From an uncultured Candidatus Saccharibacteria bacterium (lineage in GTDB: Bacteria > Patescibacteriota > Saccharimonadia > Saccharimonadales > Saccharimonadaceae), in the NCBI GenBank assembly GCA_937974295.1, contig CALBWN010000017.1, forward strand, positions 1-24,540: a stretch of 24,540 bases of DNA, read 5' to 3'. Made by a program: the position numbers and the translations under genes. The notes beneath the pieces are model-generated. The model had not been told where the DNA came from and made no database searches. It was given only the letters and a program-made list of their open reading frames with translations. Shown one piece after another: positions 1 to 6,571 of this stretch (within the stretch, counting starts at the first letter, position 1; every line of letters begins with the position of its first letter).

Positions 1-881
1 GCCGAGGCATCGAGGAGCCGCTCGGCAAAGGCGTGGATGATGGTCGTCTTGCCGGTGCCAGCCTGCCCCACCAGCACGGCATTTTGCCGGCCACGAGTGC
101 CAAAGATATCAATGAGCTGATCGATTGCCTTTGTGTGCGACGCCACATCAACAGAGAACATCCCACCACCACGACTAATTTGCTCGCTAATATTCTGCCC
201 AAAGCGGCGCAACAGTGGGATATAACCAAACGACCAATCGCGTGCCACCCCACCAGTGCGCCGCGGCTGATGAATCTGTGCCACCAATTGGCGCAAGTGG
301 TGCTGCCACTGCACAGCGCCATCGAGATCTTCGTCGTCAAGCTGGAGCTCCGCCAGGATATTCTGGTAACCAGGCACACTGCGCACCAAAGCCACCATAA
401 GTACACTACCAGTGATTTGCTCGAGCTGGTTGTACTGGCGGATGCGATCAGCAAATTGCCAAAACTCGGGCATAATGCTCGGGTCGTCACTCACGAGATC
501 CTGTATAAGCGCCGGGCTGAGACCGAGTCGCAATGCCATAAACAGCCCATCATTAACTGAGCGCAATGCCCATGCAATATCGCGTGGTGTCGGCGCGGCG
601 GGCAACCGACCCAGGACATCACCTGTAAGCAAACCGTCAGCCGTGCTACCACTGGTGGGCAAATGGGCAATCTCACCCTGATACCACCGGTGGAGCCCAT
701 ATGGCACCACAGCAAGGCTCGCGATAAACCACCCCAAAGGCAGCTCAATCGCCAGCAATGCTCCTGCTCCTGCCATGAATAGCAAAAATGGTACCCACCA
801 CCAGTGGTCGAAGCGGCCCATCTGCACACCCAAGCGAGCCTTCTTAGCACGCAAGCTATCGTAGTGAAAGTCACTTACCAT
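1..881 (-). CDS. Membrane-anchored Clp-like AAA+ ATPase (partial, 3' end outside window)
   Basis: The reading frame is open to the left edge, so only the N-terminal ~293 residues are visible. Two adjacent hydrophobic segments at about residues 33-65 (FLLFMAGAGALLAIELPLGW and following) should anchor it in the membrane. A helical region around residues 140-180 has the look of a Clp_N repeat (SVLMVALVRSVPGYQNILAE). A linker rich in Gly/Arg follows, then a Walker A motif GQAGTGKTT near residue 272, just before the sequence ends. This order (membrane anchor, Clp_N-like, AAA+) fits the membrane-bound ClpC-type unfoldases seen in CPR genomes; the second ATPase domain, if any, is off-window. The ATG at 879-881 overlaps the end of the upstream membrane protein gene, so the two are probably translated together. 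Substrate and protease partner cannot be told from here. Confidence 0.8.
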   Translation of the reverse strand, partial: MVSDFHYDSLRAKKARLGVQMGRFDHWWWVPFLLFMAGAGALLAIELPLGWFIASLAVVPYGLHRWYQGEIAHLPTSGSTADGLLTGDVLGRLPAAPTPRDIAWALRSVNDGLFMALRLGLSPALIQDLVSDDPSIMPEFWQFADRIRQYNQLEQITGSVLMVALVRSVPGYQNILAELQLDDEDLDGAVQWQHHLRQLVAQIHQPRRTGGVARDWSFGYIPLLRRFGQNISEQISRGGGMFSVDVASHTKAIDQLIDIFGTRGRQNAVLVGQAGTGKTTIIHAFAERLLDAS

Positions 882-1252
882 GGCAGCCACCCCACTATCG
901 CAAGCCCTGCCCCCAGCAGTGGCAACACGGGCACAAGCGCCCAAGCAATAATAAAGACAAGCCCCGCCGCAGCGGTTACTGCGAGCGCTACAATGCCAAA
1001 AATAATCATAAAGCTCCGCACGATGCCGCCAATCGTCCGCGAGATGAGACGGTCAAAAAATGCCCGAATCTGCACGCCAATCGGCCCATCCACCGCTCCT
1101 GCCGATATCTGTCGAAACGGCGCAAACCACGTTCGCACCAAGAGATCAATTGAAAAATAGTCAAATACACTCACCAGCTTCCCCCATACCATCGTGATCC
1201 GCTGCCACCACCCAGCGCCATACCACCACGCAAAAAATCCAACCACTATCAT
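875..1252 (-). CDS. Small conserved-type membrane protein upstream of the AAA+ gene
   Basis: The protein has 125 residues from the ATG at 1250-1252. An upstream in-frame ATG at 1259-1261 overlaps the likely -10 box (TACAAT, 1260-1265) and is therefore unlikely to be transcribed. The N-terminus is aromatic (FFAWWYGAGWW), the middle contains a basic/aromatic stretch (LLVRTWFAPFRQISAG), and the C-terminal third is two strong membrane helices (about residues 77-122). I recognise the general pattern (FFSI-LL-TLFAPFRQIS) as a membrane protein common in CPR genomes, but I know no function for it. Its stop overlaps the start of the AAA+ gene by 7 nt, which suggests a shared role at the membrane. Confidence 0.75.
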   Translation of the reverse strand: MIVVGFFAWWYGAGWWQRITMVWGKLVSVFDYFSIDLLVRTWFAPFRQISAGAVDGPIGVQIRAFFDRLISRTIGGIVRSFMIIFGIVALAVTAAAGLVFIIAWALVPVLPLLGAGLAIVGWLPW

Positions 1253-1259
1253 ACTATGC

Positions 1260-1265
1260 ATTGTA
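1260..1265 (-). promoter_or_regulatory. -10 box for the membrane protein/AAA+ operon
   Basis: TACAAT on the minus strand ends exactly 7 nt before the ATG at 1252, so the transcript would begin at or next to the start codon. No convincing -35 was seen. An imperfect inverted repeat (GTAGCGCAC and GTGCTAC on the plus strand, 1263-1289) lies directly upstream and could be an operator, which is speculative. Confidence 0.5.
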
Positions 1266-1355
1266 GCGCACTAGCGTGATTTGTGCTACTCATATTGTCA
1301 CAAAGCGACTCTACCTAGGATATACAGATGTCGCACCCTGCAAATCCATATCTTG

Positions 1356-2228
1356 TTACAAATGAGCAACGAGTCGATCGATTGTCAGATGTGCTTTGTT
1401 TGACTCATTACGAATTCTTTTGCATCTATCGATGCAATGCATGAGCGCTTTATGTCTGTCGTCGTCAAGCAAGAATAAACTATCACTCTCTTCTATATAT
1501 GGCTGTAGTAGATTTTCTTGAATCTCCTGCCAGAAAATCTCGTCACTCGATGAGGCCATGAATCCACTCCGCGCAAAGGACTCAATTACTGTAGTGATAT
1601 CCTTCATACAATCATCCTGAAAATCCACTTGCTGTAGAGCACTTTCTTTGTCTGCATGGAAGTAAGCGTTTTCCAAATCAAATGTAACAAACTCACCGGA
1701 AGGTATAGTTGCGATATTCTTCAATTGCATATCGCCATGATGCATCCCATTCGCATGCAGATTCCCAATATATTGGCCAATTGACTCCATAACAGGAACA
1801 ATCTCTGACTCATATGAGGGCTGCCCCGCATAGTACTCAGACCACGCTATGGAGTTCATCGTACCAAGCGATGGAATTCGCCGAGTTACAACATCCACAC
1901 CCTTCACACCAGAAACCGCTAGTGGTTTTTCAAGCACCGTCTGGAGAGTCTTTAGGCCGCGGTTAGCAGCTTCATGTAACAGGTCAATCTCTCTCTGCGC
2001 TTTTTGACTATTACCAAACCGTTTAATTGCATATGACTGAGTATTATCTTGAGTATCCAATGCAAAAAATACACCATGCCCACTATCAGATGCACCTATC
2101 TCTCCAGCGTGACTTAACTCAAGCGACCGACCAATCGCTTTGGCGAGAGTATTAATAGTGAGCACTTTCTCTACCTCTGTAGGCTTGTCGAGTTCAGGAT
2201 GCACCATCTGCTCTTCATGTTTGCGCAT
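1356..2228 (-). CDS. Protein kinase/phosphotransferase-fold protein
   Basis: The 290-residue protein shows the core signature of the kinase/aminoglycoside phosphotransferase fold. A VAIK-like lysine lies at YAIKRFG (K69), a helix C-like glutamate at QREIDLL (E80), the catalytic loop HGDMQLKN at residues 164-171, and a DFG-like metal-binding Asp at VTFDLEN (D184). All catalytic positions appear intact, so it should be active, but the substrate (protein, sugar, small molecule) cannot be predicted. WaaP/Kdo-kinase-like and small eukaryotic-like kinases share this layout. It starts 6 nt after the stop of the upstream gene (2235-2924), so the two form an operon. Both genes are visibly more AT-rich than their neighbours, which hints at recent acquisition. 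Confidence 0.75.
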   Translation of the reverse strand: MRKHEEQMVHPELDKPTEVEKVLTINTLAKAIGRSLELSHAGEIGASDSGHGVFFALDTQDNTQSYAIKRFGNSQKAQREIDLLHEAANRGLKTLQTVLEKPLAVSGVKGVDVVTRRIPSLGTMNSIAWSEYYAGQPSYESEIVPVMESIGQYIGNLHANGMHHGDMQLKNIATIPSGEFVTFDLENAYFHADKESALQQVDFQDDCMKDITTVIESFARSGFMASSSDEIFWQEIQENLLQPYIEESDSLFLLDDDRHKALMHCIDRCKRIRNESNKAHLTIDRLVAHL

Positions 2229-2234
2229 ACGGCT

Positions 2235-2924
2235 CTATCTCTCTTTTATGTCTTCAATTATTTGTTTAATCACAGAGGCGCTGTCGGCATCCATATCTCT
2301 TCGAGACAGAGTCGACTCTAACATCTGGACAACAACTCGACTTGTTGTGTCGCTAATAGCGATATCGCGCTGGAGATCTAATTCTTCAGCCGTTAATTCC
2401 CTTTCGTCTTCTTGCTGTATTTGTACAGTATCAGTATCGACTACAAACTCCTCTGCATAAAAGGGTGGGGTAAACTCTGCACTACCCAATTGCTGACTAT
2501 TGCGCTTAATCAGGATATTTTCTATGGAGTTCAATTGAGGGATCTTGCCAGTCACTGATATTGTATCAGCAACTTGATGGGCAGCAATGACAACCGAACG
2601 TGTGAAATCAGTATAGTCACCCTGTGCTCGACACGTTGCCAACACTCCATCCATCCGCACAGCGTCAAGACTTGATGGATATGAAAGCTCTACCTCATCA
2701 TCATGTTTCTTTATTGATGCACTGCTCAAGTTGTTTTCTATCATTAGGCTGTGGAAATCGGGATCATATACACCAGACTGGATATCACTCCGTGGAACAT
2801 ATACTTTTCGTACACCATCTTCTCCAACAATCTCTTTATACTCCTTAGTGATACGATTCTGGATACTAGGTTCACGTATAGCAGAAGGTTTATTATGGCC
2901 TGCTAGATCTTCGTAACTACGCAT
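2235..2924 (-). CDS. Unrecognised 229-residue protein paired with the kinase-fold protein
   Basis: I do not recognise this protein. It is hydrophilic and acidic, with no signal peptide or membrane segment. The N-terminal ~70 residues are rich in charged and aromatic residues (for example EYKEIVGEDGVRKVYVPRSD). The middle is mixed alpha/beta (SLDAVRMDGVLATCRAQGDY, then SVVIAAHQVADTI), and the C-terminal ~60 residues look helical and strongly acidic (ERELTAEELDLQRDI). It is the first gene of a two-gene unit with the kinase-like gene, so it may be its substrate, adaptor or regulator. The ATG at 2922-2924 lies 7 nt after an extended -10 box. Confidence 0.65.
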   Translation of the reverse strand: MRSYEDLAGHNKPSAIREPSIQNRITKEYKEIVGEDGVRKVYVPRSDIQSGVYDPDFHSLMIENNLSSASIKKHDDEVELSYPSSLDAVRMDGVLATCRAQGDYTDFTRSVVIAAHQVADTISVTGKIPQLNSIENILIKRNSQQLGSAEFTPPFYAEEFVVDTDTVQIQQEDERELTAEELDLQRDIAISDTTSRVVVQMLESTLSRRDMDADSASVIKQIIEDIKER

Positions 2925-2931
2925 ATGACAT

Positions 2932-2940
2932 ATAATAGCA
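2932..2940 (-). promoter_or_regulatory. Extended -10 box for the kinase cassette
   Basis: TGCTATTAT on the minus strand is an extended -10 (TGn TATTAT). It ends 7 nt before the ATG at 2924, predicting a leaderless transcript. It diverges from the murT promoter about 65 bp away. Confidence 0.6.
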
Positions 2941-2997
2941 AACTAGGTACAGTTTTGGAATCCACCTCAATCTCATCGTGTCAGGTATGTATGCTCA

Positions 2998-3006
2998 TGC
3001 TATAAT
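2998..3006 (+). promoter_or_regulatory. Extended -10 box for murT-gatD
   Basis: TGCTATAAT is a consensus extended -10. It ends 7 nt before the ATG at 3014, so the mRNA should start at that ATG. A weak -35-like GTGTCA sits 17 bp upstream (2978-2983). This placement rules out the longer reading of murT that starts at 2978, because that start would lie upstream of the transcript. Confidence 0.7.
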
Positions 3007-3013
3007 AAACACC

Positions 3014-4282
3014 ATGATTCGTATTACAACTCTTGTGGGCAAAGGGGTGCAGCGCGCAGCTCGGTTGCGCGGTGGTGGTTCGGCATTGCCGGGCCTCGTC
3101 GTTGAGAAGCTCGATCGGCACTTTCTTGCCCGTACGCTTGATGCTCTACCCCATGGTGTGGTGGTAGTAAGTGGCACTAACGGTAAGACAACTACCACCA
3201 AGATGGTTGTAGCTCTACTGGAGAGTCAAGGTCTCCGCGTCTTTACTAATCGTACGGGAAGCAACTTTACTCGCGGCGTGGCAGCAGCGCTGCTTGAGGC
3301 GGTTGATACCCATGGTGTTTTGCCAGCGGATATTGCCGTGCTCGAGCTTGACGAAGCACATGCAGTGCACTTCGTCAAGCAAGTTGCCCCACGCTATTGT
3401 TTACTACTCAACGTCCTGCGCGACCAACTCGATCGCTTTGGCGAGATTGACTACACGGCGCAGCTGCTTCACACCATCGCCATGCGCACCACAAATGGCA
3501 TTGTTCTCAATGGCAACGACCCACGGCTGACGCGGCAAGAATTTACCGCTGATCTCACAGCACCAATAAGCCGCTACGGCGTCGACCCATCACTTGCCCA
3601 CCTCTTCCCAAGCGACGATACCATGCGGAGCACCCCAGGCCAGGCTACAGCCACTACCGATGCTGATGTGACGCTATGCCACTTATCTGACCAAGCTGCC
3701 ACTTTCCGCTTCGACAGTTCCGATCATCCTGTCTCACTGAAGCTCAAGGGTAGCTACAATGCCCAAAACGCTGCAGGAGCACTTACCCTCGTCCGTACTA
3801 TTCTGCAAGATAAACTCGATACGCCCGCCATGCTCGCTGCCCTAGCTCAGGTCGAGCCAGCCTTTGGTCGCGGCGAAGCTCTGACCGTCAATGGCCAGCC
3901 CTGCGAGCTTGTCCTCGTCAAGAACCCGAGCGGTTTCCGCCTGAGCCTGGCATCGTTTGACCCTCACAAGACTGCTACAATGATTGCCATCAACGACCAG
4001 TACGCCGATGGCCGCGATATGAGTTGGCTCTGGGATGTCGACTTCGACACGCTTCGGCCCACTGGCGTGGCAATGGTGAGTGGTGTGCGCGCCTACGATA
4101 TGGCGCTGCGCCTCCAGTATGATGAGGTAGAAGCTCGGCGCGTTGTACCTGGCCTTAAGCAAGCTCTGGCAGAGTTTGTCCAGGCCAACCGCGGCACCCC
4201 CTTGCGCATCTACTGCACCTATACCGCCATGCTTGCCTTGCGGCGCGAATTAGCTCATTACACAGAGGTAAATGCTGTATGA
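3014..4282 (+). CDS. murT: Lipid II isoglutaminyl synthase, MurT subunit (Mur ligase family)
   Basis: MurT is the ATP-using, substrate-binding subunit of the MurT/GatD enzyme, which amidates the alpha-carboxyl of D-Glu in lipid II at the cytoplasmic face of the membrane. The 422-residue protein has the Mur ligase P-loop SGTNGKTTTT (residues 53-62), a central Mur ligase part (ELDEAHAVHFVKQVAPRYCL; NVLRDQLDRFGEIDY; NGNDPRL) and the DUF1727 C-terminus (LVKNPSGF; INDQYADGRDMSWLWDVDF). The start is set by the -10 box 7 nt upstream. It overlaps gatD by 4 nt (ATGA), as expected for subunits made in equal amounts. Unusually, the Cys4 zinc ribbon that normally lies in the middle domain is absent: no CxxC occurs anywhere, and the expected place holds a Ser/Thr/Ala-rich loop. 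Confidence 0.93.
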   Translation: MIRITTLVGKGVQRAARLRGGGSALPGLVVEKLDRHFLARTLDALPHGVVVVSGTNGKTTTTKMVVALLESQGLRVFTNRTGSNFTRGVAAALLEAVDTHGVLPADIAVLELDEAHAVHFVKQVAPRYCLLLNVLRDQLDRFGEIDYTAQLLHTIAMRTTNGIVLNGNDPRLTRQEFTADLTAPISRYGVDPSLAHLFPSDDTMRSTPGQATATTDADVTLCHLSDQAATFRFDSSDHPVSLKLKGSYNAQNAAGALTLVRTILQDKLDTPAMLAALAQVEPAFGRGEALTVNGQPCELVLVKNPSGFRLSLASFDPHKTATMIAINDQYADGRDMSWLWDVDFDTLRPTGVAMVSGVRAYDMALRLQYDEVEARRVVPGLKQALAEFVQANRGTPLRIYCTYTAMLALRRELAHYTEVNAV

Positions 4283-5004
4283 AAGACAACACTATCACCA
4301 TCCTCCAACTCTACCCTCACGCCATGAATATCTATGGCGACTGGGGTAATACCCTCACGCTCAAGCGACGGCTTGAATGGTATGGCTACAGCGTGCGGCT
4401 CGTTGAATACAACCCAGGCGACACCTTCCCAACCGATGTCGATATCATCGTGGGCGGTGGTGGCCAAGACTCTGGCCAAGCTACCATTCAGGATGATTTA
4501 CTCGCGATTGGCCCCACTCTGCAGCGCCTGGCTGATGATGGTATGCCAATGCTGGTGGTGTGTGGGCTCTACCAGCTATTTGGGCGGTTTTTTAAAACCA
4601 CTCAGGGAGCGATCATCCGCGGGATTGGGCTCTTTGACATTGAGACAATCGCTGGTGAGCAGCGCCTGATTGGCAATATCGTCACTGCCAGCAGCGACTT
4701 TGGCGAGATTATTGGCTACGAAAACCACAGTGGCCTCACAACCCTTGGGCACAGTGTACCACCCCTGGGTATCGTATCGCGTGGAGCGGGTAACAATGGC
4801 ACCGACCAAACCGAAGGAGCGCGCTACCGCAATGTGATCGGCACCTACCTGCATGGCTCAATTCTACCCAAGAATCCACGCATTGCCGACTTCTTGGTTG
4901 AGCAAGCAGTGGCGCGGCGCTATGGTGAATTTGCGCCGTCTGTCCTCATCGATGACACCTTTGCCACCAAGGCACGCACTGTTGCGAGCAAGCGACCACG
5001 CTAG
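4279..5004 (+). CDS. gatD: Lipid II isoglutaminyl synthase, GatD glutamine amidotransferase subunit
   Basis: GatD hydrolyses glutamine and passes ammonia to MurT for amidation of the peptidoglycan stem peptide. The 241-residue protein has the class I amidotransferase layout of the CobB/CobQ-like branch. An N-terminal ILQLYPHAMNIYGDWGN segment is followed by GGGGQDSGQ (residues 59-67), the nucleophile cysteine in VVCGLYQLFG (C95) and the catalytic histidine in GTYLHGSILPKNP (H192). Conserved GYENHSG lies at residues 146-152. It overlaps murT by 4 nt. The pair implies an amidated peptidoglycan, so the cell makes a conventional wall. The C-terminal tail is basic. Confidence 0.93.
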   Translation: MKDNTITILQLYPHAMNIYGDWGNTLTLKRRLEWYGYSVRLVEYNPGDTFPTDVDIIVGGGGQDSGQATIQDDLLAIGPTLQRLADDGMPMLVVCGLYQLFGRFFKTTQGAIIRGIGLFDIETIAGEQRLIGNIVTASSDFGEIIGYENHSGLTTLGHSVPPLGIVSRGAGNNGTDQTEGARYRNVIGTYLHGSILPKNPRIADFLVEQAVARRYGEFAPSVLIDDTFATKARTVASKRPR

Positions 5005-5123
5005 CCTGTTGCTATGCCTCTCAGTTTTTAGACCATAGAGTCATCAGTGTTGGATATCCAGACCTCGGATCCATATTTCCTCACCACAACATTAGACAAT
5101 CTTAAGCGGACTTTTAGCAAATC

Positions 5124-5132
5124 TGCTATACT
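5124..5132 (+). promoter_or_regulatory. Extended -10 box for the OpgC-like gene
   Basis: TGCTATACT is an extended -10, ending 8 nt before the GTG at 5141. This predicts a leaderless or near-leaderless mRNA and supports the GTG as start. No clear -35 was found. Confidence 0.6.
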
Positions 5133-5140
5133 AGATCATT

Positions 5141-6301
5141 GTGACAACCCAACCAAAAGCCAGCGCGTCCTCTGTTGGGCGCATCGTTAGTCTCGACCTC
5201 ATGCGCGGGTGGTTTTTGATTATCATTATTCTCGACCATCTCACCTACTTCCCCAATGGCCTCACCTTCCTCACTGGCGACAGTCGCCTCGCTGTCTCGG
5301 CAGCCGAAGGGTTCTTCATTATATCCGGCCTTGTCCTAGGCATTGTGCGCGGTGCCAAGCTCCGCAGGCAGCCCCTCATGGCAGCGACGCGCCTGCTCTG
5401 GAAGCGGGCTGGTACGCTCTACCTTACGAGCATTATCGTTACTGTTCTCTCGCTCCTGATCAGTTGGTGTTTTATCGACAATAAGGGCGTCAAGTTGCCC
5501 TTGCCGCTGCCCGATGGCAACTGGCTTGGCCTGGCGTGGGATATTATCACCCTGCAGCAATTCTACGGCTGGGCGGACTATCTGCGCCTGTATGCACTGT
5601 TTATTGCGGTAGCACCAGGCACGCTCTGGCTACTGCGGCGCGGCAAGTGGTATATCGTGCTAGGGCTCAGCCTACTAGTGTGGGCGCTAACACCACGGCC
5701 AGTCAGTGAACTATACCAGCCACTCACCTGGCAGGTGCTGTTCTTTATGGCCTTTGCTCTGGGCTACCATCTGCCAGAGATTACTGCACGCTGGCAATCG
5801 TGGCCGCTCGGCCGTCGGCGCATCATCAAGCGGAGCATTGCAACGCTCTTCATCCTCACACTCTTTGCCGACGCATACGTTACCTTTGTGGCGCATGGGC
5901 TGGGCGACGGCTTTCATCAAGCGCTTGCCGCGGCCGATACTGCACTCGACAATCAGTTCCTCAAGCTCGACCTACCACTACCTCGGCTTGCTCTGTCGTG
6001 GCTCTGGTTTGCTGGGTTCTTTATGCTGTTTCGGCGGTTCGAGGATCGCATCAAGCGGTGGCTGGGCTGGATTTTGCTACCATTTGGCCATAATTCGCTC
6101 TATGTGTACACAGTGCATGCATTTGTTATTCTCGTCATGCATCTCTTTGTAGCACCAGATTATTATATTAGCGATTTTTATTTCACGTCGGTCGATCGCT
6201 TTTATGAGATCCCTGGTAACTTTGCTCTGTCTATGAGCGCCGTTGCCCTCATCTATCTCGCCGTTAAGACGAAGTTTTTGATGAAGATTATTCCACGCTA
6301 A
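5141..6301 (+). CDS. OpgC-like integral membrane acyltransferase
   Basis: The 386-residue protein has about ten hydrophobic helices. It opens with the family hallmark SLDLMRGWFLIIIILDHLTY (residues 17-36), in which the Arg and His match the conserved positions of acyltransferase-3/OpgC proteins. A second conserved region is AAEGFFIISGLVLGIVRG, and the end has GHNSLYVYTVHAFVILVMHL, also typical of OpgC. OpgC transfers acyl groups (succinyl) to periplasmic glucans in proteobacteria. A glucan of that type is unlikely here, so the acceptor may be a cell-surface glycan or lipid. It starts with GTG. It lies 137 bp after gatD and has its own -10 box, so it is a separate unit. Confidence 0.82.
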   Translation: MTTQPKASASSVGRIVSLDLMRGWFLIIIILDHLTYFPNGLTFLTGDSRLAVSAAEGFFIISGLVLGIVRGAKLRRQPLMAATRLLWKRAGTLYLTSIIVTVLSLLISWCFIDNKGVKLPLPLPDGNWLGLAWDIITLQQFYGWADYLRLYALFIAVAPGTLWLLRRGKWYIVLGLSLLVWALTPRPVSELYQPLTWQVLFFMAFALGYHLPEITARWQSWPLGRRRIIKRSIATLFILTLFADAYVTFVAHGLGDGFHQALAAADTALDNQFLKLDLPLPRLALSWLWFAGFFMLFRRFEDRIKRWLGWILLPFGHNSLYVYTVHAFVILVMHLFVAPDYYISDFYFTSVDRFYEIPGNFALSMSAVALIYLAVKTKFLMKIIPR

Positions 6302-6320
6302 CAGAGGTAATAACGAGAAA

Positions 6321-6357
6321 TATCTAACGCTATCTCCGTCATATGTCCCGTTAGATA
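6321..6357. repeat. Inverted repeat downstream of the OpgC-like gene
   Basis: TATCTAACG (6321-6329) and CGTTAGATA (6349-6357) are perfect 9-bp arms around a 19-nt loop. It may be a transcript-end hairpin for the OpgC-like gene, but no T tract follows, so I do not call it an intrinsic terminator. Confidence 0.45.
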
Positions 6358-6382
6358 GCCACCTTCTATTGCGTAGAGCCAT

Positions 6383-6408
6383 AAAAAAACAGAGGCTACA
6401 GAGGCCTC
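6383..6408 (-). terminator. Intrinsic terminator of the tRNA-Arg gene
   Basis: On the minus strand a GAGGC/GCCTC stem with a 7-nt loop is followed after two bases by seven T residues (the A run at 6383-6389 on the plus strand). It begins about 10 nt past the encoded CCA end of the tRNA. Confidence 0.7.
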
Positions 6409-6417
6409 GGTTATCTA

Positions 6418-6494
6418 TGGTATACCCGGCAGGGTTCGAACCTGCGACCTTTGGTACCGGAAACCAACGCTCTATCCAGCTGAGCTACGGGTAC
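6418..6494 (-). tRNA. tRNA-Arg (anticodon CCG)
   Basis: On the minus strand the 77-nt gene starts GTACCCGTAGCTCAG and ends CGGGTAT plus ACCA, with CCA encoded. The acceptor stem pairs over 7 bp with one G-U. The D arm is GCTCAGCTGGATAGAGC. The anticodon stem TTGGT/ACCAA closes the loop TTCCGGT, giving anticodon CCG, which reads CGG (Arg). The T arm is GCAGGTTCGAACCCTGC. All cloverleaf elements are standard. A strong terminator follows, and a possible -10 TACAAT (minus strand, 6505-6510) lies 10 nt upstream. Confidence 0.96.
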
Positions 6495-6558
6495 GTATAG
6501 TGGTATTGTACCACGGATGATTATGGCTTTGCTAGTGGATTTTTTGCCAACAAATCGG

Positions 6559-6564
6559 TACTAT
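6559..6564 (+). promoter_or_regulatory. -10 box for the GT-C glycosyltransferase
   Basis: TACTAT ends 7 nt before the ATG at 6572. An overlapping TATAAA (6562-6567) is also possible but would place the start site inside the gene. Confidence 0.45.
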
Positions 6565-6571
6565 AAAAGAT

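Noticed and set aside
33..560. Plus-strand open frame of 175 codons
   Set aside because: It is the antisense of the AAA+ gene, whose minus-strand frame shows membrane helices and a Walker A motif.
491..874. Minus-strand open frame of 127 codons after the small membrane protein
   Set aside because: It overlaps the AAA+ frame, has Cys/Trp-rich random-like composition, and the AAA+ ATG at 881 explains the region.
2978..3013. Longer murT start (MSGMYAHAIINT)
   Set aside because: It would place the start upstream of the TATAAT box at 3001-3006, hence outside the transcript.
6321..6357. Inverted repeat as an intrinsic terminator
   Set aside because: Arms are perfect, but the loop is 19 nt and no T tract follows; listed as a repeat only.
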